This document shows positions 31,546 to 42,453 of a stretch of 64,000 nucleotides of DNA, piece by piece. The stretch comes from Cepaea nemoralis. Taxonomy: Eukaryota; Mollusca; Gastropoda; Stylommatophora; Helicidae. The stretch spans positions 206,501 to 270,500 of the forward strand of contig JACEFZ010017823.1 in the NCBI GenBank assembly GCA_014155875.1, written 5' to 3'. Position 1 is the stretch's first letter; every line of letters begins with the position of its first letter. Both the position numbers and the translations under genes were made by a program. The notes under the pieces are model-generated. The model was not told the DNA's origin. It worked only from the letters and a program-made list of their open reading frames with translations, and made no database searches.

Positions 31546-31712
31546 TTAGTTACATATCCTTTACAGGAGGTCGCAGTCTACGCCGTCAATTATGGCTGTT
31601 TGTGATTTCTTGGCAAGATTACGTTCAGCAGTTTGCCATTGCTTTCTGAACGACGGTGTCCACACCATTGTATGAAAATCAACGCTAGGCAGTCTGCTTC
31701 CAAATGTTCAAC
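31545..31712 (-). repeat. SINE family A copy
   Basis: Starts agttacatatcctttacagg; contains ttgccattgctttctgaac. Confidence 0.8.
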
Positions 31713-32001
31713 CTCAGTTAAATGTTATTCGTGACAAGTTGGAATCTAGAAATATTCTAGAACGGTGGCAGGAATACTGAAGTGGAATGAATGATATGAA
31801 TGACTGTGAGGATATGGACGAGATACAAGAACCAACGACAATAGAGACAAAACAGGAACCCCCATTTTATGAAATTTTATGGGCAATACAGAACCTGAAT
31901 AATGGTAAATCACCAGGATGTGATGAGATATCAGCTGAAATAAGGAGAAGAAAGCATATAAATCTCTCACGCATAATGTGAAAGGATATGGAAATAATGT
32001 A

Positions 32002-33356
32002 TTAGAGGCGTTCATTTGAAACCCGTTCTGTTTTTATTGCAAAAGCATGAAAGAAACATTAACAGGCGTGGTAGAATTAAACAAAGCATTCATTTTAAAT
32101 GAATTATGCACCATGGGTTGGTCAGAAGAAGTCGCCGTAGGCATTCAGGCAAGCATCCGATTGATCAGGTAGGCGGCGAATACCGTCCGCAAAAAAAGAT
32201 TCTGAATGCTCACTGAACCAAGTGTTTACCGTGTTCGTTACGTCTGCATGTGTAAAATCGTTGCCCATTGAGACCTTTTTTTTTTAGAGGTCCGAACAAA
32301 TGAAAATCACATGGGGACAAATCAGGACTATAGACTGGATGTCGCAGAATTTCCCACTTTTTCCTTGCTAATGCTTCCTGCACAATCTTTGCGACATGCA
32401 GACGAGCATTATCGTGCAACAAAATCACACCGCGAGAAAGCATGCCGGGTCATTTATTTTTGATGGCTTTTTGCAGCTTGTCTAGTGCTTGCAAGTAGTG
32501 GGTAAAGTTGATGTTGACACTAGGTTCTTTAAAGTCGGCCAACAATAGCCCTTCATGGTCAAAAAATGCGCTCAGCATAACCTTGCCAGCGGAAACCTGT
32601 AACTTGAATTTGTTGGCTTTAGTGATCCAGCATGCTTCCATTGCCTGCTCTCTCTCTTTTCTTGCTCGGCTCAAAGTGGTGACACCATGATTCATCGCCT
32701 ACCACTATGCGGAAGAGAAATGCATCACCCTCCACTATGTAAAGCAGCAAGTGGTTCAAACACCATCCCATGCGTTCCTCTATTTGGTGGTCAGTCAACA
32801 TCCATAGTACCCACTGTGAACACGCCTTCCGATATTGCAGTTTCTTACGAACGACCTATTGAATTGTCCCAATTGACATATCAAATTCTTTCGCTAGCAA
32901 ACGTATGCTTCGACAACGGTTCATCTGTACTGCTGCATCAATTTCGGCGATGGTTTTTTTTTTTTCGTTGCAACAATATGCGCTTGACCCGGCCGTCGAA
33001 GATCTATCGTGAAGTGACGTCCTTTCCGAAACATTCGTGCCCAGTCTGTCACTGTTATCTTCGACACACATTTGTTACCGTACGCTGCCTACATTTTTTC
33101 GATAAATGTCCACTGGTCGACATTCTTCAAATGAAAGAAACTGAATCACCACTCTTTGAGCTTCTTTGGACGGATGTTGGATCAACCCGGCCATTTTCTC
33201 AACGGCCAGAAACAGAACCCATGCATCATGGGACGATAAGCACTCGCTCTTTTATTCATTGGTCAGTACTTATCACATGACTATGACATGATCATGTTCA
33301 ACGTACGCAATTACGCGTGGTGCGGCACAAACGGATTTCAAATGAACGCCCCTTAT
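32002..33356 (-). mobile_element. mariner element, copy 1 (inactive)
   Basis: Terminal inverted repeats with the core ggcgttcatttgaaa lie at both ends next to TA. The reverse strand encodes a broken D34D mariner transposase, with HDNARLHVAKIVQEALARKK and YSPDLSPCDFHLFGPLKK. Further upstream, GDESWCHHFEPS holds the first aspartate and RCRSIRLLAKEFDMSIGTIQ belongs to the N-terminal DNA-binding region. Several frameshifts and a T-run break the frame. It lies within the LINE relic. Confidence 0.9.
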
Positions 33357-33893
33357 ATATGGCTAAAAGATTTGAAGAGAACTATCTTCATTCCAATACC
33401 AAAAATAGCAACATGAAATTATGAACCAATCATAGAACTGTTGCCCTGATCAGTCATGTAAGCAAAATTCTACTAAAAATAATAATGGGAAGACTTCGTA
33501 AGAAAATGGAAAAAGAAATTAACGTGCTTCAAGCTGAATTAACAAGAGATCACATACTCAATGTGCATTTAATAATAGAGAAGTGCAGAGAATTTAATGT
33601 AAATATATTCTCATGTTTTGTGGATTATTCAGAGGCATTTGACTGTGTGCAACACCATAAACTTTGAGAAATCATGGGGAAATAGGATTTCCATCACATA
33701 TACAACATCTCATAAAATGCTATCTCTAGACCAATAAGCAGCTGTTAGAATACATGGCGAGACATAAGACGGGTTTGACATCAAGCATGGAGTCCGTCAG
33801 GTCAGTGTGCTGTTCCCCTATTTGTTTAACAAGTACGCTGAAAACATAGTGAGAAATGTCAGAGATGATATCACCAATGAGCGATATGATATA

Positions 33894-34388
33894 TCTATAT
33901 ATATATAAAAATCTTTGTGTGTGTGTATGTATGTATGTATGTATGTATGTATGTATGTATGTCCGTCCTTCATTCGTTCGCGAACGGTCCAACCGATTGA
34001 GATGAAATTTTCTACACGTTTTCCTTTCATTCCTGTGCAACCAACTGTGATAGATTTATCTATCAGCTATCAGCTATTACCTTCCTAAAATTTAATTTTG
34101 TAATTACATGACTGAACATAAGAAAATATAAGAATATATGACAAAAAGGGATATAACTTTTAGTAGCATTGTTATATCTTAAGTTACGTCCCCTGGCTAT
34201 AGAAATCTATATGAATTAAATGAGGTGCAGCCGGGCCAGGTCAGACAGACAGATAGACAGACTGGCAATAGTCAGGAACGGGAGCCAAGTTTACTTTAGA
34301 TAGATCTCTTCCAATCATATTTTCTATCTATTCTTCTATTCTATCTATATTGTGTTGTTATGTTCGGGCCGAACATACATACATAGAC

Positions 34389-34431
<43 letters not shown>

Positions 34432-34434
34432 GAC

Positions 34435-34514
<80 letters not shown>

Positions 34515-35021
34515 CGGGAACGGGAGCTTATATGACTACTTATGAGATGCTCCCCACCAGGGCCTGGGCGAAGTCGGGTCGGACAGACAGATAGTCGGGA
34601 ACGGGAGCTTATATGACTACTTATATAAATTAAACGAGATGCTCCCCATCAGGGTCTGGGCGAAGCCGGGCCGGGTCAGACAGACAGATAGATAGATAGT
34701 CGGGAACGGGAGCTTATATGACTACTTATATGAATTAAATGAGATGCTCCCCATCAGGGCCTGGGTGAAGCCGGGCCGGGTCAGACAGACAGATAGATAG
34801 TCGGGAACGGGAGCTTATATGACTACTTATATGAATTAAATGAGATGCTCCCCACCTGGAGCTGGGCGAAGCCGGGCCGGGTCAGACAGACAGATACATA
34901 CATACATACATACATACATACGCACGCACGCACGCGCGCGCACGCACGCACTGCACGCACGCACGCACACACACACACACATCCCCGCCAGAGCCTGGGC
35001 GAAGCCGGGCCGGGCAGCTAG
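33894..35021 (+). mobile_element. Helitron-like non-autonomous element with amplified 3' end
   Basis: It starts TCTATATATATATAAAAATC, has an ACGGTCCAACCGATTGAGAT block, and ends gcgaagccgggccgggcagc followed by TAG. This gives TC at the 5' end and CTAG at the 3' end, sitting between A (33893) and T (35022), as Helitrons do. The interior holds (GTAT)n, (GACA)n and (GATA)n microsatellites. A unit of about 80-108 bp carrying tcgggaacgggagcttatat and the 3' hairpin-like cgaagccgggccggg is repeated about four times (34514, 34594, 34702, 34801). No Rep/helicase coding is present. Confidence 0.75.
34380..34515. repeat. (GACA)n/(GATA)n compound microsatellite
   Basis: A run of gacagaca units followed by about 20 gata units, within the Helitron-like element. 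Confidence 0.95.
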
Positions 35022-35166
35022 TATGATATATATGAAATACCAGAGGTTCGATATGCTGATGATAGAATATTACTATCCACATGACAGAATGGTGTGGAAA
35101 AAACTAATAACCTCAACCCAAAAGAATAGTGAACATCAAAACTTATGTCTTAATGTAGCAAATCTA

Positions 35167-35223
35167 AAGATAATGCATACAGATAAAACTAATAATATTA
35201 GTTTTATCTGTATGCATTATCTT
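35167..35223. repeat. Perfect 27-bp palindrome with a 3-base loop
   Basis: The arms start aagataatgcatacagataa and are exactly complementary over 27 bases, separated by AAT. It lies in the third block of the LINE relic. Confidence 0.95.
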
Positions 35224-35356
35224 CGGTTGAATATAGACAAAGAAATATATGTTAATGAGGGAAAAATTGGGGTAGTGTAAAGTTTCGAATATCTTGGGTC
35301 ATTAATTACCAATAATGGTCTCACAATGAAGGAAATAAAACGACGAATATCTATTG

Positions 35357-35853
35357 AGCACAACCCACTACTGGCAACGCTGATCGTATTCTGGTATGAA
35401 CATAAGGCCTATCCACGTCAATATGGAAGCACTATACTCGAGTTTCGCTCTCGTTTGAGCAAATTATCAGAACAGAATATTACAACGTTCCTTGCCAGTG
35501 AGAAGTCCTGATCTTTCGAGTCCACATCGATTGACGGACGTCAGTCAAGGCGATTGGGCAATCTTGAGTATAGCCTACGATGGGTAACGTTGTAATATTC
35601 TGTTATGATAATTTGGCGTGTCCAGCGTGTGCCGCGAGGTTACACACTAGCTTCACACGCCGTGATCCGGGGCTTGTTTCCGGATCCGGTCAGGGATATG
35701 CACTACTGACGAGCTCAAACGAGAGCGAAACTCCAGTATAGTGTTTCCATATTGACGTGGATAGGCCTTAGGTTCATACCAGAATACGATCAGCGTTGCC
35801 AGTAGTGGGTTGCGCTCAATATTAAATATCAAATCCCGAAACAACCAAATAAT
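35357..35853 (-). repeat. Fold-back SINE family D insertion with 12-bp target duplication
   Basis: The right part is a SINE D copy on the reverse strand; the left 105 bases repeat its 3' part in inverted orientation. The 12 bases gaatatctattg flank it at 35345-35356 and 35854-35865. Confidence 0.85.
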
Positions 35854-36431
35854 GAATATCTATTGCTCTTTAAAAACTAAAACTACTAAATAAATTGTGG
35901 AGTGGGACAGATAGAACTACAAAACCTATATCTTTAAGAGCATGCATATTTCCCATTGCAACATAACGCCTGTAAGACCTGGACACTTACTGAACAGCGC
36001 ATAAATGCCTTTGAATATAAATGTTATAGATGGGTTTTAAGAATATCTTGGATACAGAAAAGAACAAATACACCAAGACCACAAGAGCTGATTATTGAAG
36101 TAGGTTGGCTACTAAAGACGATACAACAAAGAAAAATTTAATATTTTGGTCACTTGGAACGTCATGAAAGTCTGGAGAGAAAAATAATGGAGGAGGGGGG
36201 GGGGGGTATATATGCCCGGGAAGAGAGGAAGAGGAAGGCCAAAGAGAAGATGGGCGCAGGATGTGGCAGATGATCTTCACATTGGTGTATCAGATACAGT
36301 ACATCTTGCTTGTGGCCGAGAAGTTTTCTGGAAGGTTGTTATGGAAGCGTGGTTCTGCATTGGACATGCTACTGGATGAAAGAAAAAGAGCGCAGGAGGA
36401 ATGAGGAAACAAATAACAAGTAACAATGTTA

Positions 36432-36935
36432 CATTTAGCCGCATATCTTTTACAAACTGTCGACACCAATATGCATTGGCTGTTTTTTATTGTCTAGGCA
36501 ATTTTAAGTTCATTAGTTTGCCATTGCCGGCTCCGTAACGAAGGGTTTACAGACACAGTTCGTAATCCCGCATACCGCATTCGAAACACAGCTGCGGGAT
36601 ATTTGGCAGCAGACAGCCTTGTATTGGTTTTTTTTACGAAATGGTATGGGCGCCGGTCTTTCAGAAAGCAATGGCAAATTACTGAAGATAAACTTGACAA
36701 GAGATCACGAACAACAACAACAATAAAATGCTGGGGTTGACTGCGACTTCTTGTAAAGAATATGCAACTAATTTTTTTTTTTAATTTGCCATTTCTGTGT
36801 GAACGACCGACGCTTATACCATTGTGAAAATCGACGCAAAGCGATCTGCTGCCAAGTTGCCTGCAATGGACTTCGAACCAGGTATGTCGGAATTGTCAAA
36901 CTGCGTTCACTACCCCTAAGCCATAACGGCCGACA
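36432..36935. repeat. Three family A SINEs in alternating orientation
   Basis: Reverse copy at 36432-36528, forward copy at 36529-36775, reverse copy at 36784-36935. The last keeps the tRNA-like head: on the reverse strand an A-box-like tggcttaggggtagtg and a B-box-like ggttcgaagtcc. Confidence 0.85.
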
Positions 36936-37246
36936 TTAAAATGGTAGGAACAGAGAAACAACAGAACAAGCAGAGGCTTATGAGCGTGTGTGAACACGAG
37001 CTACAAGAAAGGATGGGGCGAAATAGTTTGCAACAACTTTGGGGATTATTTGTGCCTTCCTTTCTAATACCCTTTATGTGTAAATATAATGTTCATTGTA
37101 TGTATTTCTTTGCATTATCTCTCCATATATTATTTTCACACGTCACGCGTGTGTTGCACTTCGTTACGTTAAACTACACAACATGAATAATACAGGTAGG
37201 CAGATAAGTATATAGGTTGTAACTTGTTAGATTTTCTTATATACAG
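36936..37246. other. Intergenic stretch without recognised features
   Basis: An 81-codon open frame at 36941-37186 has no recognisable domain and no support as a gene. Confidence 0.4.
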
Positions 37247-37248
37247 TA

Positions 37249-38590
37249 TTAGGGACTTCATTTGACACCCGTTCCAACGGCTTTATTACAAAATCATGAA
37301 AGAAACATTAACAGGTGTGGTAGAATTAAACAAAGCATTCATTTTGAATGAATTATGCACCATGGGGTGGTCAGAAGAAGTCGCCGTAGGCATTCAGGCA
37401 AGCATCCCCATTGCTTAGATAAGCGGTGAATGCCGTCCGCTAAAAAGGATTGTGGTTGCTCACTGAACCAAGTGTTTACCGCGTTCATTACGTCTGCATC
37501 TGTGTGAAATCGTTGCCCCTTGAGAGCTTTCTTTAGAGGTCCGAACAAATGAAAATCACATGGTGACAAATCAGGACTATAGGCTGGATGTTGCAGAATT
37601 TCCCACTTCTTCCTTGCTAATGCTTCCTGCACAATCTTTGCGACATGCGGACGAGCATTATCGTGCAACAAAATCACACCGCGAGAAAGCTTGCCGGGTC
37701 GTTTATTCTTGATGGATTTTTGCAGCTTGTCTAGTGTTTGCAAGTAGTCGGTAGAGTTGATGTTGACATCAGGTTCTTTAACGTCAGGCAACAATAGCCC
37801 TTCATGGTAAAAAAAAAACAATGCGCTCAAAAATGCTGCCTTCTAATAAAGCTTACCAGCGGAAACCTGTGACTTGAATTTTTTGGCTCTAGGTGATCCA
37901 GCATGCTTCCATTGCATGCTCTCTCTTTTGCTGTTCGGCTCAAAGTGGTGACACCATGATTCATCGCCTGCCACTATGCGGAAAAGAAATGCATCACCCT
38001 CCACTCTGTAACGCAGCAAGTGGTTCAAACATCATCCCATACGTTCCTCTTTTTGGTGGTCAGTCAACATCCGTGGTACCCACTGTGAATACACCTTCTG
38101 ATATTGCAGTTTCTTATGAACGACCTTTTGAATTGTCCCAACGGACACATCAAAATCTTTTGCTAGCGAATATATGTTTCGACAGCGGTTCATCTGTAAT
38201 GCTGCATCAATTTTGGCGATGGTTTTTTTCTGCTGCAACAATATGCGCTTGACCCGGCCGTCGAAGATCTGCCGTGAACTGACGTCCTTTCCGATACATT
38301 GCGTTTCCAGTCTGGTACTGTTGTCTTCGACACACATTTGTTACCATACGCTGCCTGCATTCTTCGATGAATGTCCATCGGTCGATATCCTTCAGATGAA
38401 AGAAACTGAATCACCGCTCTTTGAACCAACCCGGCCATTTTCTCAGCGGTTAGAAACAGAACCTATGCATCATGGGACGATAAGTACTCGCTCTTTTATT
38501 CATTGGTCAGTACTTATCACATGACTATGGCATGATCATGATACACAATTACGCGCGGTGCGGCACGGATATCAAATGAACGCCCCTTAT
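37249..38590 (-). mobile_element. mariner element, copy 2 (inactive)
   Basis: Same family and orientation as the copy at 32002. Transposase begins at 38438 with MAGLVQRAVIQFLSSEGYRP. GDESWCHHFEPN holds the first aspartate; HDNARPHVAKIVQEALARKK and YSPDLSPCDFHLFGPLKKAL hold the second and third, with the 34-residue spacing of mariner. All three catalytic aspartates survive, but frameshifts (for example the A-run near 37808-37816) split the coding sequence into at least three frames. The longest frame is 37339-37830. Confidence 0.92.
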
Positions 38591-38674
38591 AATAGGTCAC
38601 GGAGCGACTAGTTTTCGTCATCGCCTTCTTCTTCCTCTACTGCTACTGTTTTCGTCGCCTTTTATCCCCAAAAC

Positions 38675-38832
38675 CTGGCTCTGTGGTGTTACGGACGCAG
38701 TTCGTAATCCCGCCTACCGCGTTCGAAACACGACTGCTGGCGATGTGGCATCAGACCGCCTTGCGTTGATTTTTATAAAAAATGATTGGGGTGCCGGTCA
38801 TTCAGAACGGAAATTTGGCAATAAATCGCTCA
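38675..38832 (+). repeat. SINE family A fragment
   Basis: Contains gttacggacgcagttcgtaa and a shortened cattcagaacggaaatttgg core. A linked block at 38835-38910 recurs at 53675-53735. Confidence 0.65.
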
Positions 38833-39079
38833 TCTCATCGTGTTCCTCTTGTACCTTGCAGTGTCGAGGTGAAATATAAACAGCAGGAGAGTGCCCGATT
38901 TTGGGCTTCAGGTATTGATATTCCCATGGACTCTCTTACTCCCTGCGTCCATCGTTTACGTGGTCCGCCTCTTCCTCTGCTTCCCTCTGGTCTGCACTTC
39001 GCCCAACCTACTCACGCTAAGCCCTGTGTTAAACATTAATTTGTCATATAATTCGTGATAAGATATAATTTTTCAACTT

Positions 39080-39285
<206 letters not shown>

Positions 39286-39289
39286 GTTG

Positions 39290-39375
39290 CATATCCTTTA
39301 CATGACGTCGCAGTCAACACCAGCATTTTTTGATGTGATCTCTTGGCAAACAGTAGTTTGCCGTTGCATTCTGAA
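39290..39375 (-). repeat. SINE family A fragment
   Basis: Reverse copy: gcatatcctttacatgacgt to cagtagtttgccgttgc. Confidence 0.7.
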
Positions 39376-39469
39376 TGGTTTTAGAATGACTGACTTCTGA
39401 ATGCCTTAGTGTTATGGAGTGGTATAACTCTATTTTACAAACTATCGTCTGCCAAGGTGCCAGGTAGTC

Positions 39470-39655
39470 ATAAAACTGCGCCTTGGCCCCAGGTCAGGTG
39501 TGGAGAACTATTAAGTGACCACAGGTCAGGTGTGGAGAACACGGAGTGACCCCAGGTCAGTGTGAAGAACTATTAAGCGACCCCAGGTCAGGTGTGGAAA
39601 ACTATTAAGTGACCCCAGGTCAAGCGTGGAGAACTACTAACTGACCCCAGGGGGA
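39470..39655. repeat. ~32-bp minisatellite
   Basis: Six copies of gaccccaggtcaggtgtgga plus gaactattaagt, with small deletions. Confidence 0.9.
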
Positions 39656-40390
39656 GTGTGCTAACGATATATGTAAATATTAACAGCAATCTGCTTTCTT
39701 TGGTTGGGTAGTAGAGGATAACTTTCATTGCAGGATTAGCTTCACTGCACACCGATGCCCCGATAAGTGTTCCAGCTTCAACCTACAGGTCGGCGAATGT
39801 GTAGGCGTCTTTATCTTCTTTACACTCTTGTGTGTGTGTATGGAGGAGGGAGCGGGGTATGGTGTGGTGACGCTGACGGGCCCAATGGTGTAATACTTCG
39901 ACGTGTGTTTTTCTTCTGTTGTGCATCCACACTAGGCTTTCTCCGTGGTCTTGTCCAGTCGTTTCAACACCCGAGTTTTCGAATGTTTTTTTTAGTTCAA
40001 GTTACTTAAGAATATCCTTTACGGCATTGGAAACGAGAGCTCTTGCGTTTGCCCATACAAAGAACAGTCTCATTGCATAATCCGTGCATCTCAGACCGAC
40101 GTCCACATCACCATACTTTCCCACCGTGAAGATATACCACTCTTCGAGTCTCCGGGACAGTCAGTTCGATCACCAATAACTGACGAACCATATGAGGATT
40201 CTACTACGATATCAGGTCTTTGAGACGACGTTCGAGTTATGTCGGGATCTCGTCTGTAACCTTTCAGGTCTACACACAACTCCCAATCTATTGCGCTATC
40301 GAGTATAGACGGCAAGTGTGTACGGCAATTTGGCAGGGCAAGTTAACTACCTTCTGCTCTTTGTTCAGCTTTGAAAAAGTACATCAGCTC
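39656..40390. other. Intergenic stretch, unassigned
   Basis: Several short open frames on both strands have no recognisable domain. No repeat was identified. Confidence 0.4.
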
Positions 40391-40636
40391 TATCCTAGCT
40401 TTTGTTTGACTTTTTGTATCTGCCTGTAGTCTTGCTACATCTACTATGGCTGCCAACTTAATGAGCATTTAGTAGGGTACTACATTACACGAGGACAATA
40501 CGTGCTCAGGAGCCTGTTAGCTTTTGTTAGTTTGATTTTTGTGTGTCTGCCTGTAGTCTCGCTGCATCCACTATAGTTGCCAACCCAGTGAGCATTTAAC
40601 TGGGAACTACATTGCACGAGGACAATATGTGCTCGG
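40391..40636. repeat. 123-bp tandem duplication
   Basis: Two adjacent copies share agcttttgtt, ctgcctgtagtct and attacacgaggacaata-type blocks, differing at roughly one base in eight. Confidence 0.8.
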
Positions 40637-41510
40637 GGGTCTGCTTCTCTCTGTGATAGAACATGCTGCATTAAAAAAAATAAAAACCAACAACAAAACA
40701 CACACATGATGGAGCCAAATCAAGAGAATGGTGGATATGGAAGAATCTGAACATTCGATTCCTTGGCTGCTGGCTGCACAAGCCGTGCTTTGTGAGAGGA
40801 CATATTGTCTAGAAACAAAGGATGATTTCTAGCCCATGATATCCCTCGTTTTCTGTTTATTTTTATTTTGGTAGGGAGATGTGCATAGTGCTATCCAATA
40901 AGCATGTTGCCCAAGGCAGGCAAGCTTTCAAAGGGACACTACGGGTGTCCACAAAACAGGCAGCATCACTCTCCATGTACGTCTCTGTGCAGTCGGCTTG
41001 ACAGGGGTTTCCACTACATGCTGGACATTTTTTAACTGAAGGTTATCATCATCATCGTCAAAGCGTGTTGCATTGCAGTTTCATCAAGCTTGTCTATCAG
41101 TACATAGATACAAGCATTTTTATGGGATTGCTTTCCCTGGCCTTCGACTGTCCTCACTATACTTAAAAAGCAGTAAGTTTGTGTGTTACTTCGTCTGGTC
41201 CATATTCTCGATCTGTCCTACTAGGGAGGCCCCACAGTGATTGCCACCATTGATTTACTCTTGGAGTCATTGGAACATGCAAGCCCCTTTACCCTTCAAG
41301 GTGGACACACAACAGAGCAGAACTGGGGATCGCAATGGTGAACCCAAGCCTCATGTACTGTCACTTAAATGTTTTCTGACTGGCACTATTTGAGCAAATA
41401 TCAACAGCAATTTACCCAAGCTTGCTTCTGTTCACTTGTGAACGGAAGCCAACGAACAAACACTATTTACATGTTAAGTCTGTTTATGTAAGCTCTATTA
41501 CCTGTCCCTT
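40637..41510. other. Intergenic stretch, unassigned
   Basis: A (CAT)n-like tract at 41045-41060 may mark an old LINE tail. Otherwise nothing was recognised. Confidence 0.35.
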
Positions 41511-41519
41511 TACTCTGAC

Positions 41520-41742
41520 AAAGGAGTCAGACACAATTCTTAATGCCGCATACCGTGTTCGAAACACGGCTGCAGGCGATAAAGAAATTGACCGCCGTGC
41601 GTTGGTTTTCAAACAATGGTATGAGTGCCAGTCATTCAGAAAGCAATGGCAAACTAGTAAATGTAAACTTGCCAAGAAATCACAAACAGCCAAAATATGC
41701 TGGAGTTGACTGCGACATCCTGTAAAGGATACGCAACTAACT
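41520..41742 (+). repeat. SINE family A copy
   Basis: One of the best preserved: gagtcagacacaattcttaa, cagaaagcaatggcaaacta, ending cctgtaaaggatacgcaact. Confidence 0.85.
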
Positions 41743-42309
41743 TTTTTTTTCACTCTGTTTAATTACACTAGAATTGTCTGTGAATTTAAGTAGTTTTTTT
41801 CTTTGAATATCAGGAAATTTATCACAACCCTGGCTTTTGACTTCTCCATTGTTCTGATAAATGGTTGGAGCAGCAGTACCAGCTAATAAAATATCCCCCA
41901 ATGCTCCGCCTCCAACTTTGGTGTACACTCCCTGGAAATGTAACCTGTCTTGTATAAGAGGTAGTCCCTTGGCTGTTGGGATGTCAAGTGTTCACATATT
42001 CTAGACCACAGCTTAATAAGCTGAGGTGGTCTGTTCAATCCCTCACAGCCTTTCCTTCCCAGACAATTCCCCAAATCATTGAAAAGGTGTGAGCCGGAGC
42101 TTTACGAAACATCAAATGTTAGCTTAGACAGACACACACAACAAGAGAGAGAGAGAGAGAGAAAACTAAATGCGGGCAGATTTATTGATGTTATTTTTGC
42201 AGCTCATAATTATTATCTAAACATTATAAGATTGCTCACACACACACAAACATACAAAATATGTGTGTCCCCAAAAAACAGCTGCATAAATGCATGACTG
42301 GCTCAAGAT

Positions 42310-42315
42310 TTTATT
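42310..42315 (-). terminator. Probable NOP9 polyadenylation signal
   Basis: AATAAA on the minus strand, about 140 bases after the NOP9 stop codon. It is a likely signal by position; the cleavage site is not visible. Confidence 0.55.
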
Positions 42316-42453
42316 TCAAGTTACACTAAATCATGATTTAGTTTCACAGGTCTAATAGTGCGGTTGTTAGTTCTAAAACCCTTTGCCATGAAGTTTGAAC
42401 TGTGACTAACTAGTTCTAAAACCAATGATAATGAAAAAATATCACATTTCAAT

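Larger units (their letters stand above)
31745..36400 (+). pseudogene. Old RTE-like LINE broken into four blocks by nested insertions
   Basis: Four colinear blocks of one reverse transcriptase: 31745-32001 (AIQNLNNGKSPGCDEISAE), 33357-33893 (FIPIPK, then DYSEAFDCVQHHKL), 35022-35356 (VRYADD with the catalytic aspartates, then FEYLGSLITNNG) and 35866-36400 (CKTWTLTEQRINAFEYKCYR, FGHLERHESLERKI). The gaps are filled by a mariner (32002-33356), a Helitron-like element (33894-35021) and an inverted SINE (35357-35853). The blocks have stops and frameshifts, so the LINE was dead or dying at insertion. It has a LINE C-terminal region but no RNase H. Confidence 0.85.

Noticed and set aside
40091..40429. 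Short frames of 69-74 codons in the intergenic interval
   Set aside because: No conserved motif, both strands open by chance over about 200 bases.
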